NCBI GenBank assembly: GCA_025846845.1
Contig: JAOYTL010000012.1
Coordinates: 124,001-188,000, forward strand
DNA from: Alloboseaceae bacterium BT-24-1
GTDB lineage: Bacteria; Pseudomonadota; Alphaproteobacteria; Rhizobiales; Beijerinckiaceae
Length of the DNA: 64,000 bases
Direction of reading: 5' to 3'
The notes below the pieces were generated by a model. The model saw nothing but the letters and a program-made list of their open reading frames with translations, was not told where the DNA came from and ran no database searches. The position numbers and the translations under genes are program-made. Below are positions 1-8,309 of the stretch, piece by piece (within the stretch, counting starts at the first letter, position 1; every line of letters starts with the position of its first letter).

Positions 1-635
1 GCGCTGACGGGATCACCGCCCATTTGCGCGAGGACCGGCGCCATATCCGCGATGCCGACATGCAAAGGCTCGCAAGCGAGCTCAGCAAGCCGCTGAATTT
101 CGAAATGGCCGCGACGGCGGAGATGATCGGCCTCGCCGAGAAGTTCAAACCGCACGCCGCCTGCCTCGTGCCCGAGAAGCGTGAGGAACGCACCACCGAG
201 GGCGGGCTCGACGTGGTCGGCCAGGCGAATGCATTGGCTGCTCCGATCGCGCGACTGAAAAGCGCCGGGTGCCGCGTCTCGCTGTTCATCGAGGCCGACG
301 AGGCGCCGATCGCGATGGCGGCGAAGCTCGGAGCGCCGGTGGTCGAACTCCATACCGGCACCTGGTGCCATGCCGTCGCCGATGGTCATGCCGACAAGGC
401 GCAGGCCGAATTCGAGCGGCTCGCGAACGGCGCCGCCTTCGCCGCCTCGCTCGGGCTGGAAGTCCATGCCGGACATGGGCTCGACTACGACACGGCGCGC
501 AAGCTCGCCGGCATTCCCGATTTCGTCGAGTTCAACATCGGCCATTTCCTGGTCGGCGAAGCGATCTTCGTCGGCTTCGAGACTGCGATCGCCGTGATGC
601 GGCGGGCGATGGACGAAGGCCGCGCCGCCAGCTAG
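1..635 (+). CDS. pdxJ: Pyridoxine 5'-phosphate synthase (5' end cut by window)
   Basis: PdxJ condenses 1-deoxyxylulose 5-phosphate with 3-amino-2-oxopropyl phosphate to give pyridoxine 5'-phosphate, the last ring-forming step of de novo vitamin B6 synthesis in the cytosol. The frame is open from the left edge and reads GADGITAHLREDRRHI, a conserved PdxJ stretch, so the true start lies upstream. Later landmarks are the VPEKREE segment, the HTG turn, the HAGHGLDYD motif and the EFNIGHFLVGEA phosphate-binding region near the C-terminus. The family is about 240-250 residues; roughly 210 are visible. acpS follows after 9 bases, the classic alphaproteobacterial order. Confidence 0.97.
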   Translation, partial: ADGITAHLREDRRHIRDADMQRLASELSKPLNFEMAATAEMIGLAEKFKPHAACLVPEKREERTTEGGLDVVGQANALAAPIARLKSAGCRVSLFIEADEAPIAMAAKLGAPVVELHTGTWCHAVADGHADKAQAEFERLANGAAFAASLGLEVHAGHGLDYDTARKLAGIPDFVEFNIGHFLVGEAIFVGFETAIAVMRRAMDEGRAAS

Positions 636-644
636 ACCGCTGGC

Positions 645-1049
645 ATGATCCTCGGCATCGGCTCCGATCTCTGCGACATCCGTCGCATCGAGAACTCGCT
701 CGCCCGCTTCGGCGAGCGTTTCACCCAGCGCATCTTCACAGCTGGCGAGCAGGCGAAGTCCGATCGGCGCGCGACCCGCGCCGCTTCTTACGCCCGCCGC
801 TTCGCCGCCAAGGAGGCCTGCTCGAAGGCGCTCGGCACCGGCATAAGGTCAGGCGTGTTCTGGCGCGACATGGAGGTGGTCAACCTGCCGAGCGGGCGGC
901 CGACCATGCGGCTCACCGGCGGCGCTGCGGCACGCCTCGCCGAGATGATTCCGCCCGGCCATGAAGCGGTCGTGCATGTCTCGCTGACCGATGATCCGCC
1001 GCTGGCGCAGGCCTTCGTGGTGATCGAGGCCAGGCCCGTTCGGGCCTGA
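645..1049 (+). CDS. acpS: Holo-[acyl-carrier-protein] synthase
   Basis: AcpS transfers 4'-phosphopantetheine from CoA to the serine of acyl carrier protein, activating it for fatty acid synthesis. The 134-residue length is normal. The N-terminus ILGIGSDLCDIRRIE contains the metal-binding aspartate, and RFAAKEACSKALGTGI is the second signature with the catalytic glutamate. The C-terminal HVSLTDD segment is also typical. It sits 9 bases after pdxJ and is probably co-transcribed with it. The next genes of the usual cluster (lepB, rnc, era) are displaced by an oppositely oriented aqpZ. Confidence 0.97.
   Translation: MILGIGSDLCDIRRIENSLARFGERFTQRIFTAGEQAKSDRRATRAASYARRFAAKEACSKALGTGIRSGVFWRDMEVVNLPSGRPTMRLTGGAAARLAEMIPPGHEAVVHVSLTDDPPLAQAFVVIEARPVRA
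1031..1048. terminator. Hairpin over the acpS stop codon, between convergent genes
   Basis: CAGGCCC and GGGCCTG pair perfectly around a GTTC loop. The hairpin covers the last codons of acpS and stands 17 bases before the aqpZ stop on the other strand. There is no clear T-tract on either side, so it is only a candidate bidirectional terminator. Confidence 0.35.
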
Positions 1050-1065
1050 CCTCGGATAGCAACCT

Positions 1066-1797
1066 TTACTCGGCCGGGGCCGGCGTGACGCCGGTGACCT
1101 CGCCGCGCGGTTCTTCGCTCAGCCAGCGATAGACGATGCCGCCGAGCGCACCGCCGATGATCGGCGCCAGCCAGAACAGCCAGAGCTGCTGGAGCGCCCA
1201 GCCGCCGACGAAGAGCGCCGGGCCGGTCGAGCGCGCCGGATTGACCGAGGTGTTGGTCACCGGGATGCTGACGAGGTGGATCAGGCAGAGACCGAGGCCG
1301 ATGGCGAGCGGGGCAAAGCCGGCCGGCGCCTTGCCGTGGGTCGCGCCCATGATGATGAACAGGAACATCATAGTCATCACGACTTCGGTGAGGAAGGCCG
1401 AGGCCAGCCCGTATTTGCCGGGCGAATGCTCGCCGAAGCCGTTCGAGGCGAAGCCCTTGGCGAGATCGAAGCCCGGGGCCCCGACCGCGATGAAATAGAG
1501 CACGGTGGCGCCGAGGATCGCGCCGATCACCTGCGCGACGATGTAAGGGACGACCTGACTAGCCGGGAAGCGCCCGCCTGCCGCAAGGCCGACGGTGACT
1601 GCCGGGTTGAGATGGCAGCCGGAGATGTGGCCGATCGCATAGGCCATGGTGACGACGGTCAGGCCGAAGGCGAGCGAGACACCAAGCAGGCCGATGCCGA
1701 CCTGCGGGAAACCGGCAGCGATGACGGCGCTGCCGCAGCCGGCAAAGGTCAACCAGAACGTACCAATGGCTTCCGCGACGTATTTCTTCGTGCTCAT
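1066..1797 (-). CDS. aqpZ: Aquaporin Z
   Basis: Inner-membrane water channel of 243 residues with six expected transmembrane helices. Both pore motifs are intact: HLNPAVTVG (NPA at residues 64-66) and SVNPARS (NPA at 186-188). The selectivity filter can be read as Phe44, His174, Thr183 and Arg189, which matches the water-selective AqpZ pattern rather than glycerol facilitators. An AGGGG-type ribosome site precedes the ATG. It lies opposite to, and interrupts, the pdxJ-acpS / lepB-rnc-era gene order. It is probably monocistronic. Confidence 0.97.
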   Translation of the reverse strand: MSTKKYVAEAIGTFWLTFAGCGSAVIAAGFPQVGIGLLGVSLAFGLTVVTMAYAIGHISGCHLNPAVTVGLAAGGRFPASQVVPYIVAQVIGAILGATVLYFIAVGAPGFDLAKGFASNGFGEHSPGKYGLASAFLTEVVMTMMFLFIIMGATHGKAPAGFAPLAIGLGLCLIHLVSIPVTNTSVNPARSTGPALFVGGWALQQLWLFWLAPIIGGALGGIVYRWLSEEPRGEVTGVTPAPAE

Positions 1798-2184
1798 GGC
1801 GATTCGCCCCTAGGTTGCGGGTCACGAAACTGTGATCCCCGGCAGACCTAGCGTCAATCGCCGGAAATCGACGCCCCCCGCGCGATCCAGGCCGAACGAC
1901 CGCCCGCTTGACGTGTGTTGCAGCACGAGTAGCCGCGACCGATGGCACATCGTCAACGTTCAGGTCGCCGAAGCGATCGACCATGGAGGTACGCATCCTC
2001 ATCAGCGCCGGGATCTCGCCGCGCGTCTTCGACCTTCGCTGCGAGGTGCGTGAGGAGATCCGTTGGACCACCATATTGTCGCCTGCCGTCACGGCAGCAG
2101 GTCCGTCCCTCGCAAAAGTGGTTTCCACTTTGACGGAACATGCTCTAGACCGCGCTCTCGAAACGTAGCCAGCAGGAGGCCCGT
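1798..2184. other. 387-bp intergenic region between divergent aqpZ and lepB
   Basis: No convincing gene was found. The region must hold the aqpZ promoter on the minus strand and the lepB promoter on the plus strand. Short open frames here lack ribosome sites and recognisable products. Its right end carries a degenerate copy of the GCATGCTCTA repeat, listed separately. Confidence 0.6.
2115..2147. repeat. Degenerate palindromic intergenic repeat (CATGCTCTA family)
   Basis: AAAGTGG-TTT-CCACTTT forms a 7-bp hairpin at 2115-2131 and is followed by ACATGCTCTAGA. The same ingredients (a CCACTTT core and a CATGCTCTA end) occur in the intact element at 14772-14822, so this looks like a decayed copy. 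It lies about 40 bases upstream of lepB. Confidence 0.55.
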
Positions 2185-2949
2185 GTGGCCAACGACGCCG
2201 AGATCAAGAGCAAGACCAAGGACGAAGGCGGCATCCTCGAGACCATCAAGGTCGTCGTCCAGGCCCTGCTGATCGCCCTGGTGATCCGGACCCTGCTGTT
2301 CCAGCCCTTCAACATCCCCTCGGGCTCGCTGATCCCGACGCTGCTGATCGGCGACTATCTGTTCGTCTCGAAATACACCTATGGCTACTCGAAGCACTCG
2401 ATGCCGTTCAGCCCGCCGCTGTTCCAGGGCCGGGTCTGGGCAGCCGAGCCGAAGCGCGGTGACATCGCCGTGTTCAAGCTGCCGAGCGACAATTCGACCG
2501 ACTATATCAAGCGCGTCATCGGCCTGCCCGGCGACCGCATCCAGATGATCGACGGCATCCTGCACATCAACAACCAGCCAGTGAAGCGCGAGCGCATCGC
2601 CGATTTCGTCACCACCGACGCCTGGGGCCGCGCCACGAATGCGATCCAGTATCGCGAGACGCTGCCGAACGGGGTCAGCCACCAGATCATCGAGCGCGAG
2701 GGCGACAGCGGCACCTTCGACAACACGCCGGTATTCCGCGTGCCCGACGGCCATTTCTTCATGATGGGCGACAACCGCGACAATTCGCTCGATTCGCGCG
2801 ACCGCAGCGTCGGCTACGTACCGTTCGAGAACTTCGTCGGCCGCGCCGAGATCATCTTCTTCTCGATCGACGAGGGCGCGTCGGCCTGGCGCATCTGGGA
2901 ATGGCCCTGGACGGTGCGCTGGAACCGCATGTTCTCGACGATCAAGTGA
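2185..2949 (+). CDS. lepB: Signal peptidase I
   Basis: Membrane serine protease that removes Sec and Tat signal peptides from exported proteins. A single transmembrane segment (about residues 21-40) is followed by the catalytic motif NIPSGSLIPT with nucleophile Ser48, and YIKRVIGLPGD carries the general base Lys109. GDNRDNSLDSR is the C-terminal signature. The residue after the catalytic serine is Leu instead of the more common Met. I chose the GTG start at 2185 because AGGAGG lies just upstream and the frame then reads VANDAEI. It overlaps rnc by four bases and heads the lepB-rnc-era operon. Confidence 0.97.
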   Translation: MANDAEIKSKTKDEGGILETIKVVVQALLIALVIRTLLFQPFNIPSGSLIPTLLIGDYLFVSKYTYGYSKHSMPFSPPLFQGRVWAAEPKRGDIAVFKLPSDNSTDYIKRVIGLPGDRIQMIDGILHINNQPVKRERIADFVTTDAWGRATNAIQYRETLPNGVSHQIIEREGDSGTFDNTPVFRVPDGHFFMMGDNRDNSLDSRDRSVGYVPFENFVGRAEIIFFSIDEGASAWRIWEWPWTVRWNRMFSTIK

Positions 2950-3677
2950 GCAAGCCGACCGACAGCGGCCGCAAGCTGCCCGAGCTCTCGCGGCTCGAGG
3001 ACAGGCTCGGCCACCGCTTCCGCGACCGGGGACTGCTGGAGACGGCGCTCACCCATATGAGCGCCGACACGCGCCGGATCGCGAGCTATCAGCGGCTCGA
3101 ATTCCTCGGCGACCGGGTGCTCGGCCTCTCGGTCGCCGACATGCTGTTCACCACCTATCCTCAGGCCGAGGAAGGCGACATGTCGCGCCGCCTCGCCGAC
3201 CTCGTGCGCAAGGAGACCTGCGCCGAGGTTGCGGCCGCCTGGGATGTCGGCCCGCATTTGCGCCTCGGCGAGGGCGAGATTCTTTCGGGGGCGCGCAAGA
3301 ACAAGGCGATCCTGGCCGATGCCTGCGAGGCGATCATTGGTGCGGTCTTCATCGACGGCGGCTATGATGCCGCACGCAAGCTCGTCGAGGCGGGTTTCGG
3401 CGAACGACTGCTCAAGCCGGTGACGCCGCTGCGCGACGCCAAGACCGCGCTGCAGGAATGGGCGCAGGGCCAGGGCCATCCGACCCCGACCTATGCCGAG
3501 CGCGGCCGCTCAGGTCCGGATCACGCGCCGATCTTCCGCATCATCGTGCGGATCGGCACATTGGCGGAAGCGGAAGCCGAGGGCCGCTCGAAGCGGTTGG
3601 CCGAGCAGGCCGCTGCCGAAGCCTTCCTGCGCCGGCAGGGCCTGTGGAACGAGACGATGGAGGGCGAGCATGGCTGA
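2946..3677 (+). CDS. rnc: Ribonuclease III
   Basis: Double-strand-specific endoribonuclease that processes rRNA precursors and structured mRNAs. The RNase III signature QRLEFLGDRVLGL is present, followed by KNKAILADACEAIIGAVF with further metal-binding acidic residues, and by a C-terminal dsRNA-binding domain (about residues 160-235). I place the start at GTG 2946, where GTGA overlaps the lepB stop, giving 243 residues. A longer in-frame extension would lie entirely inside lepB and adds no conserved sequence. The gene overlaps era by 8 bases, so translation of the three genes is probably coupled. Confidence 0.96.
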   Translation: MSKPTDSGRKLPELSRLEDRLGHRFRDRGLLETALTHMSADTRRIASYQRLEFLGDRVLGLSVADMLFTTYPQAEEGDMSRRLADLVRKETCAEVAAAWDVGPHLRLGEGEILSGARKNKAILADACEAIIGAVFIDGGYDAARKLVEAGFGERLLKPVTPLRDAKTALQEWAQGQGHPTPTYAERGRSGPDHAPIFRIIVRIGTLAEAEAEGRSKRLAEQAAAEAFLRRQGLWNETMEGEHG

Positions 3678-4581
3678 GCCTGATAAGGCGACCCGCTGCG
3701 GCTTCGTCGCGCTGATCGGCGCGCCCAATGCCGGCAAATCGACGCTGCTCAACCAGCTCGTCGGCGCCAAGGTCTCGATCGTCTCGCGCAAGGTGCAGAC
3801 GACGCGCACCCAGGTGCGCGGCATCGCGCTGACCGGTCCGGCGCAGATCATCTTCGTCGATACGCCCGGCATCTTCGCACCCAAACGCCGGCTCGACCGC
3901 GCCATGGTGACGAGCGCCTGGGGTGGGGCGACCGACGCCGACCTGATCGGCGTGCTGATCGATGTCGGGCGCTTCGATCACGAGGAGAATACGGCGCTGC
4001 TGGAGAGGCTTACCCAGCTGAAGCAGCCGAAATTCCTGATCCTCAACAAGATCGACACGATCCCGAAGGAGAAGCTGCTCGCCATCACCGCAGCGGTGAA
4101 CGAGCTCAGCACCTTCGAGACGACCTTCATGGTCGCGGCGCTGACCGGCTATGGCGTGAAGGACATCCTCACCTGGCTCGAGACGCGGCTGAAGCCCGGC
4201 CCTTGGCTCTATCCGGAGGACCAGATCTCGGATGCGCCGCTGCGCTTCCTCGCCGCCGAGATCACCCGCGAGAAGATCTTCGAGCGGCTGCACGACGAAC
4301 TGCCCTACCGTTCCACTGTCGAGACCGAGAGCTGGCAGCAGCGCCCGGACGGCTCGGTCCGGATCGAGCAGACGATCTATGTCGAGCGCGAGGGCCAGCG
4401 AAAGATCGTGCTCGGCGAAGGCGGCCAGACGATCAAGGCGATCGGCCAGAAGGCGCGTGTCGAGATCGCCGAAGCGGCCGAGGCGAAGGTGCACCTCTTT
4501 CTGTTCGTCAAGGTCCGTGAGAACTGGAGCGACGATCCGGAGCGCTATCGCGAAATGGGATTGGAGTTTCCCAAAGGCTGA
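3670..4581 (+). CDS. era: GTPase Era
   Basis: Essential GTPase that binds 16S rRNA and assists 30S subunit maturation. The 303-residue product has GAPNAGKST (G1), DTPGI (G3) and NKID (G4) in the N-terminal GTPase domain. A C-terminal KH domain carries VLGEGGQTIKAIG. The ATG at 3670 gives the expected N-terminus directly before the GTPase core. A longer open frame upstream lies inside rnc. The usual downstream partner recO is absent; an unrelated NYN gene follows. Confidence 0.97.
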   Translation: MAEPDKATRCGFVALIGAPNAGKSTLLNQLVGAKVSIVSRKVQTTRTQVRGIALTGPAQIIFVDTPGIFAPKRRLDRAMVTSAWGGATDADLIGVLIDVGRFDHEENTALLERLTQLKQPKFLILNKIDTIPKEKLLAITAAVNELSTFETTFMVAALTGYGVKDILTWLETRLKPGPWLYPEDQISDAPLRFLAAEITREKIFERLHDELPYRSTVETESWQQRPDGSVRIEQTIYVEREGQRKIVLGEGGQTIKAIGQKARVEIAEAAEAKVHLFLFVKVRENWSDDPERYREMGLEFPKG

Positions 4582-4587
4582 ACACTT

Positions 4588-4609
4588 AAAGCTGAAAACC
4601 TTCAGCTTT
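4588..4609 (+). terminator. Hairpin after era
   Basis: AAAGCTGAA and TTCAGCTTT pair perfectly over 9 bp around AACC, six bases after the era stop. The arm ends in TTT but there is no longer T-run, so termination would be weak or factor-assisted. Confidence 0.5.
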
Positions 4610-4773
4610 CGCACGCCTAGCTGGCAAAATTAGACCGCAATCTTGCGCGGTACGCCGCATTCACCACATAAACGCCGAAGGGCCGCTCGATTTGGAGCGC
4701 CAACCCGACATTATTCAACCTTGATCCGTGCCGATTCTTATTGATCGACCCGATTTAAGCCAGGAGCCATTAC

Positions 4774-5388
4774 ATGGCAGGTGAACCGCGCATCGCGCTC
4801 TTCATCGACGGAGCCAATCTCTATGCGACGTCGAAGCAGCTCGGCTTCGACATGGATTACCGTCGTCTTCTCAAGGAATTCCAGGGCCGCGGCAATCTGA
4901 TCCGCGCTTTCTACTTCACGACGCTGATCGAGAGTGAAGAATATACGTCGATCAGGCCGCTGGTCGACTGGCTCGACTACAACGGCTACCGGGTCATCAC
5001 CAAGGCGGCCAAGGAATTCACCGACGCAACCGGCCGCCGCCGCGTCAAGGGCAATATGGACATCGAGCTCGCGATCGAGATGCTCGAGCTCGCCCCCCAT
5101 CTTGACCACATCTATCTGTTCTCGGGCGATGGCGACTTCCGCCCGCTGGTCGAGGCTGTGCAGCGCAAGGGCGTCAAGGTCTCGGTGGTCTCGACCATCA
5201 ACACCAGCCCGCCCATGGTCGCCGACGATCTGCGCCGGCAATGCGACGAGTTCGTCGAGCTCGCGAGCCTGATGCAGAAGGTCGGCCGCGACCCGGCCGA
5301 GCGGGCCGCGCGCGCGCCAGGCCAGGGCAATCCGGGGCTGGAGCGGCGCTATGGCATTCGCCAGGGCGACGAGCCGCCGGAGGGCTGA
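4774..5388 (+). CDS. NYN domain protein (LabA/DUF88 family)
   Basis: Predicted PIN-like ribonuclease fold of 204 residues. The N-terminal RIALFIDGANLY supplies the first conserved aspartate. KGNMDIELAIEMLEL and FSGDGDFRPLVE supply the remaining acidic metal-binding residues, as in LabA/NYN proteins. A short basic tail follows residue 175. NYN proteins are thought to act on RNA, but no substrate can be deduced here. The gene stands alone between era and the superoxide dismutase gene. Confidence 0.88.
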   Translation: MAGEPRIALFIDGANLYATSKQLGFDMDYRRLLKEFQGRGNLIRAFYFTTLIESEEYTSIRPLVDWLDYNGYRVITKAAKEFTDATGRRRVKGNMDIELAIEMLELAPHLDHIYLFSGDGDFRPLVEAVQRKGVKVSVVSTINTSPPMVADDLRRQCDEFVELASLMQKVGRDPAERAARAPGQGNPGLERRYGIRQGDEPPEG

Positions 5389-5509
5389 ACCCGCCCCTAC
5401 CCTCCTGTGTTGTCGACGGGTGAACGGGCCGCGCGACGCGAAGGGCACTTGACCGGGGCCGCGGCTCGCGCAAGCTCTGTTTCCGCAACGACACCCTGGA
5501 GGGCATGCC

Positions 5510-6241
5510 TTGGAACGCCGCAGCTTTCTCACCGGCCTCGTCGCCGGTTCCGCATCCGCCCTGCTCATCGCCCGCCCGGCGCTGGTGCTGGCGCAGACCG
5601 CACCGGCGCCAGCCGCCGCCCCGCCGCCGGTCTTCACCTTGCCGAAGCTCCCTTATGCTTATGAGGCGCTGGAGCCGACCATCGATGCGCAGACCATGCG
5701 CATCCACCACTCGCTGCACCATCAGGCCTATGTGAACGGCGCCAATGCCGCAGCCGGCCAATGGGAAGCCCTGCGCACCACGCCGATCGAGACGGTGCTC
5801 GCCGATCTTAGCGCTGCCCCGGACAATGTCCGCACCGCGGTCCGCAACAATGTCGGCGGCCACTGGAACCACAGCTTCTTCTGGGAGCTGATGACACCTG
5901 GCGGAGCGCAGCAGCCAGGCGCCGAGCTGAAGAGCGCGATCGACGGCGCCTTCGGCTCGACGCTCGAACTGGTCCAGAAGGTCAATCAGGCCGGCGCGAC
6001 GCGCTTCGGCTCGGGCTGGGCCTGGCTCATCGTCGACAAGGACAAGAAGCTCGCCATCGTCTCGACGGCCAACCAGGACACGCCGCTCGAGCTTGGTGCC
6101 AAGGCGGTGCTCGGCATCGATGTCTGGGAGCACGCCTATTATCTCAAATACCAGAACCGCCGGCCGGAATACCTCGCCGCCTGGTGGAAGACGGTGAACT
6201 GGGACAAGGCGAACGAGAACTTCAAGAAGGCGATGGGCTGA
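5510..6241 (+). CDS. Fe/Mn superoxide dismutase with Tat signal peptide
   Basis: Dismutates superoxide to hydrogen peroxide and oxygen. The enzyme domain begins near residue 40 (KLPYAYEALEPTID) and carries the metal ligands in IHHSLHHQAYVNG, GGHWNHSFFW and DVWEHAYYLKYQ. The N-terminus ERRSFLTGLVAG followed by a hydrophobic stretch and an Ala-rich cleavage region is a twin-arginine signal, so export after folding is predicted. I chose TTG at 5510 because GGAGGG lies 6 bases upstream. An ATG at 5505 is in another frame. The metal (Fe or Mn) cannot be settled by eye. Confidence 0.93.
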   Translation: MERRSFLTGLVAGSASALLIARPALVLAQTAPAPAAAPPPVFTLPKLPYAYEALEPTIDAQTMRIHHSLHHQAYVNGANAAAGQWEALRTTPIETVLADLSAAPDNVRTAVRNNVGGHWNHSFFWELMTPGGAQQPGAELKSAIDGAFGSTLELVQKVNQAGATRFGSGWAWLIVDKDKKLAIVSTANQDTPLELGAKAVLGIDVWEHAYYLKYQNRRPEYLAAWWKTVNWDKANENFKKAMG

Positions 6242-6262
6242 CCCTACGGAACTTGCCTCGAC

Positions 6263-6295
6263 TTTCCCCGTTACGGTTGTGACGTGACGGGGAAA
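6263..6295 (+). terminator. Strong hairpin between superoxide dismutase and SnoaL-like genes
   Basis: TTTCCCCGT (6263-6271) pairs with ACGGGGAAA (6287-6295), and the stem continues inward through ACG/CGT, giving about 13 bp with one wobble pair. It ends one or two bases before the ribosome site of the next gene. It may terminate the upstream transcript or affect translation of the downstream gene. Confidence 0.5.
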
Positions 6296-6306
6296 CGAGG
6301 AAGTTC

Positions 6307-6693
6307 ATGCCGGATGATGCGAGCGATATAGCGCGCGCCTGCTACCAGGCTTATGTCGACAAGGACCGGGCCGCGCTCGAAACCCTCATCGCCGAGGATT
6401 TTCATTTCAGCAGCCCGCTCGACAATCGGCTCGATCGCGAGACCTATTTCGAGCGCTGCTGGCCGAACAGCGAACGCATCCGTTCCTGCACGATCAAGCA
6501 CCTCATCCCGATCGGCGAGACGGTCTTCGTCACTTATGAGGGCGAAGGACTTGGCAGCAAGGGATTCCGCAATACCGAGATCCTGACGATCCGGGGCGGC
6601 AAGATCGTCGAGGTCGAAGTCTATTTCGGCTGGTCGCTGCCGCATCCGGCACCGGATGGAAGCTTCGTCGAGCCCAACGAGCTTACCGAATAG
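6307..6693 (+). CDS. SnoaL-like / NTF2-fold protein
   Basis: A 128-residue protein with the cone-shaped NTF2 fold pattern. The start DDASDIARACYQAYVDKDRAAL is the usual helix before the EDFHFSSP strand, and the end reads ILTIRGGKIVEVEVYFGW. Members act as small-molecule isomerases, cyclases or binding proteins, but no substrate can be assigned. GAGGAAG precedes the ATG by a short spacer. It has no obvious partner gene; smpB follows on the opposite strand. Confidence 0.82.
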   Translation: MPDDASDIARACYQAYVDKDRAALETLIAEDFHFSSPLDNRLDRETYFERCWPNSERIRSCTIKHLIPIGETVFVTYEGEGLGSKGFRNTEILTIRGGKIVEVEVYFGWSLPHPAPDGSFVEPNELTE

Positions 6694-6711
6694 GCTCAGG
6701 CTTTTGGCGCG

Positions 6712-7185
6712 TTATCCGCCCGTCTTCAGGATGCGCGCCTTGTCGCGGTTCCAGTCGCGGGCCTTCTCGGTCTCGCGCTTGTCGTGCAGCTTCTTGCCCT
6801 TGCCGAGGCCGAGCTCGACCTTCGCCCTGCCCTTGTCGTTGAAATAGACCTTGAGCGGGATGACGGTGTAGCCCTCGCGCTGGATCGCCCCCATCAGCTT
6901 GTCGATCTGGCGACGGTGCAGCAGCAGCTTCCGCGGCCTGCGGACATCGTGGTTGAAGCGGTTGGCTTCGAGATATTCCGGGATATGGGCGTTGAACAGG
7001 AAGAGCTCGGTGCCCATCGGCCCGGCATAGCTCTCGCCGATCGTCGCCCTGCCGCCGCGCAGCGACTTGATCTCGGTGCCCTGCAGGGCGATGCCGGCCT
7101 CGAGTGTCTCGGTGATGGCATAGTTGTAGCGCGCCTTGCGGTTATCGGCCGCAAGCTTGTAGCGCTCTGGATCTGGCTTGCTCAT
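6712..7185 (-). CDS. smpB: SsrA-binding protein SmpB
   Basis: Partner of tmRNA in trans-translation, which rescues stalled ribosomes. The 157-residue product has the conserved NRKARYNY and GTEIKSLR segments, KVYFNDKGRAKVELGLGKGKK in the core, and a basic C-terminal tail RDWNRDKARILK that enters the mRNA channel. It lies 51 bases downstream of dapA on the same strand and is probably co-transcribed with it. Confidence 0.97.
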   Translation of the reverse strand: MSKPDPERYKLAADNRKARYNYAITETLEAGIALQGTEIKSLRGGRATIGESYAGPMGTELFLFNAHIPEYLEANRFNHDVRRPRKLLLHRRQIDKLMGAIQREGYTVIPLKVYFNDKGRAKVELGLGKGKKLHDKRETEKARDWNRDKARILKTGG

Positions 7186-7236
7186 CGAAACTCTCCGGCA
7201 CCGGCGCTCGCAAGACTGCGGCGCCGATCACCTCAC

Positions 7237-8130
7237 TTAAGCATTCAACAGGCCGGCGTGAACCATGGCGCTGCGGATCACGTCACCGGTCGCCGCCGTA
7301 ACCGGCATCAGCGGCAGGCGGAGCTCTTCCTCGATCCGGCCGAGGCGCTTCAGCCCGTGCTTGGCGCCGGCGAGACCCGGCTCCTTGAAGATGGCGTCGT
7401 GCAGCGGCACCAGCCGGTCCTGGATCTTCAGGGCCCCGGCGTAGTCACCCTTGAGGGCGCAGGTCATCAGATCGGCGCAGAGCTTGGGCGCGACATTGGC
7501 AACGACCGAGATGCAGCCATGGCCGCCGGCAGCCATATAGGCCAGCGCCGTCATGTCCTCGCCCGAGAGCTGGATGAAGTCCGGACCGAGCACATGGCGC
7601 TGCTGCGAGACGCGGGCGAGATTGGCCGTCGCGTCCTTCACCCCGGCGATGTTCTTTAGCTCATAGAGCCGCGCCATGGTCTCGACCGACATGTCGACCA
7701 CCGAACGCGGCGGGATGTTGTAGATGATGATCGGGATGCCGACCGCATCGTTCACCGCCTTGAAGTGCTGGTACATGCCCTCCTGGGTCGGCTTGTTGTA
7801 ATAGGGCGTGACCACCAACACCGCCTGCGCACCGGCCTTCTCGGCGTGCCTGGCCAGCGAGATCGCCTCGATGGTGTTGTTCGAGCCGGCGCCGGCAATG
7901 ACCGGCACCCTGCCCTTCGCCTGGTCGAGGACGATCTCGGTGACGTGGCCGTGCTCTTCATGGCTGAGCGTCGGGCTCTCGCCGGTGGTGCCGACCGGAA
8001 CCAGCCCGGTGGAACCGTTCTCGATCTGCCAGTCGACGAGGGCGCGCAGCGTCGCCTCGTCGATCTTGCCGCCCTTGAATGGCGTCACCAGTGCGGGCAT
8101 CGAACCGGTGAGGGGCGCATGCTTGGTCAT
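7237..8130 (-). CDS. dapA: 4-hydroxy-tetrahydrodipicolinate synthase
   Basis: Condenses pyruvate with aspartate semialdehyde, the committed step to diaminopimelate and lysine. The TIM-barrel enzyme shows GTTGESPTLSHEEH, the YNIPPRS tyrosine motif, and the Schiff-base lysine in IAGVKDATANL. I prefer the ATG at 8130 over an upstream one at 8151 because AGGA lies 6 bases before it and the product then starts MTKHAPLTG at 297 residues. smpB follows. The divergent lytic transglycosylase gene shares the upstream region. Confidence 0.96.
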   Translation of the reverse strand: MTKHAPLTGSMPALVTPFKGGKIDEATLRALVDWQIENGSTGLVPVGTTGESPTLSHEEHGHVTEIVLDQAKGRVPVIAGAGSNNTIEAISLARHAEKAGAQAVLVVTPYYNKPTQEGMYQHFKAVNDAVGIPIIIYNIPPRSVVDMSVETMARLYELKNIAGVKDATANLARVSQQRHVLGPDFIQLSGEDMTALAYMAAGGHGCISVVANVAPKLCADLMTCALKGDYAGALKIQDRLVPLHDAIFKEPGLAGAKHGLKRLGRIEEELRLPLMPVTAATGDVIRSAMVHAGLLNA

Positions 8131-8309
8131 GGACGGTCCTGAAAACGACAAAGTTCAGCGTGAAACGGGCGACAGACATAGCCTTTCAGCTGCAGTCCGC
8201 AAAGCCGGCAACCCATCAAAAATCGTGGCGGCATGGTTAGGACTTCATAAAGCTCCATCCGGGAGCATGGTCTACTGCTACGATCCGGCTTGCTTGGGGG
8301 ATGCCTCAC

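Noticed and set aside
1908..2168. Short plus-strand frame upstream of lepB
   Set aside because: No ribosome site and no recognisable sequence, and it runs into the decayed repeat.
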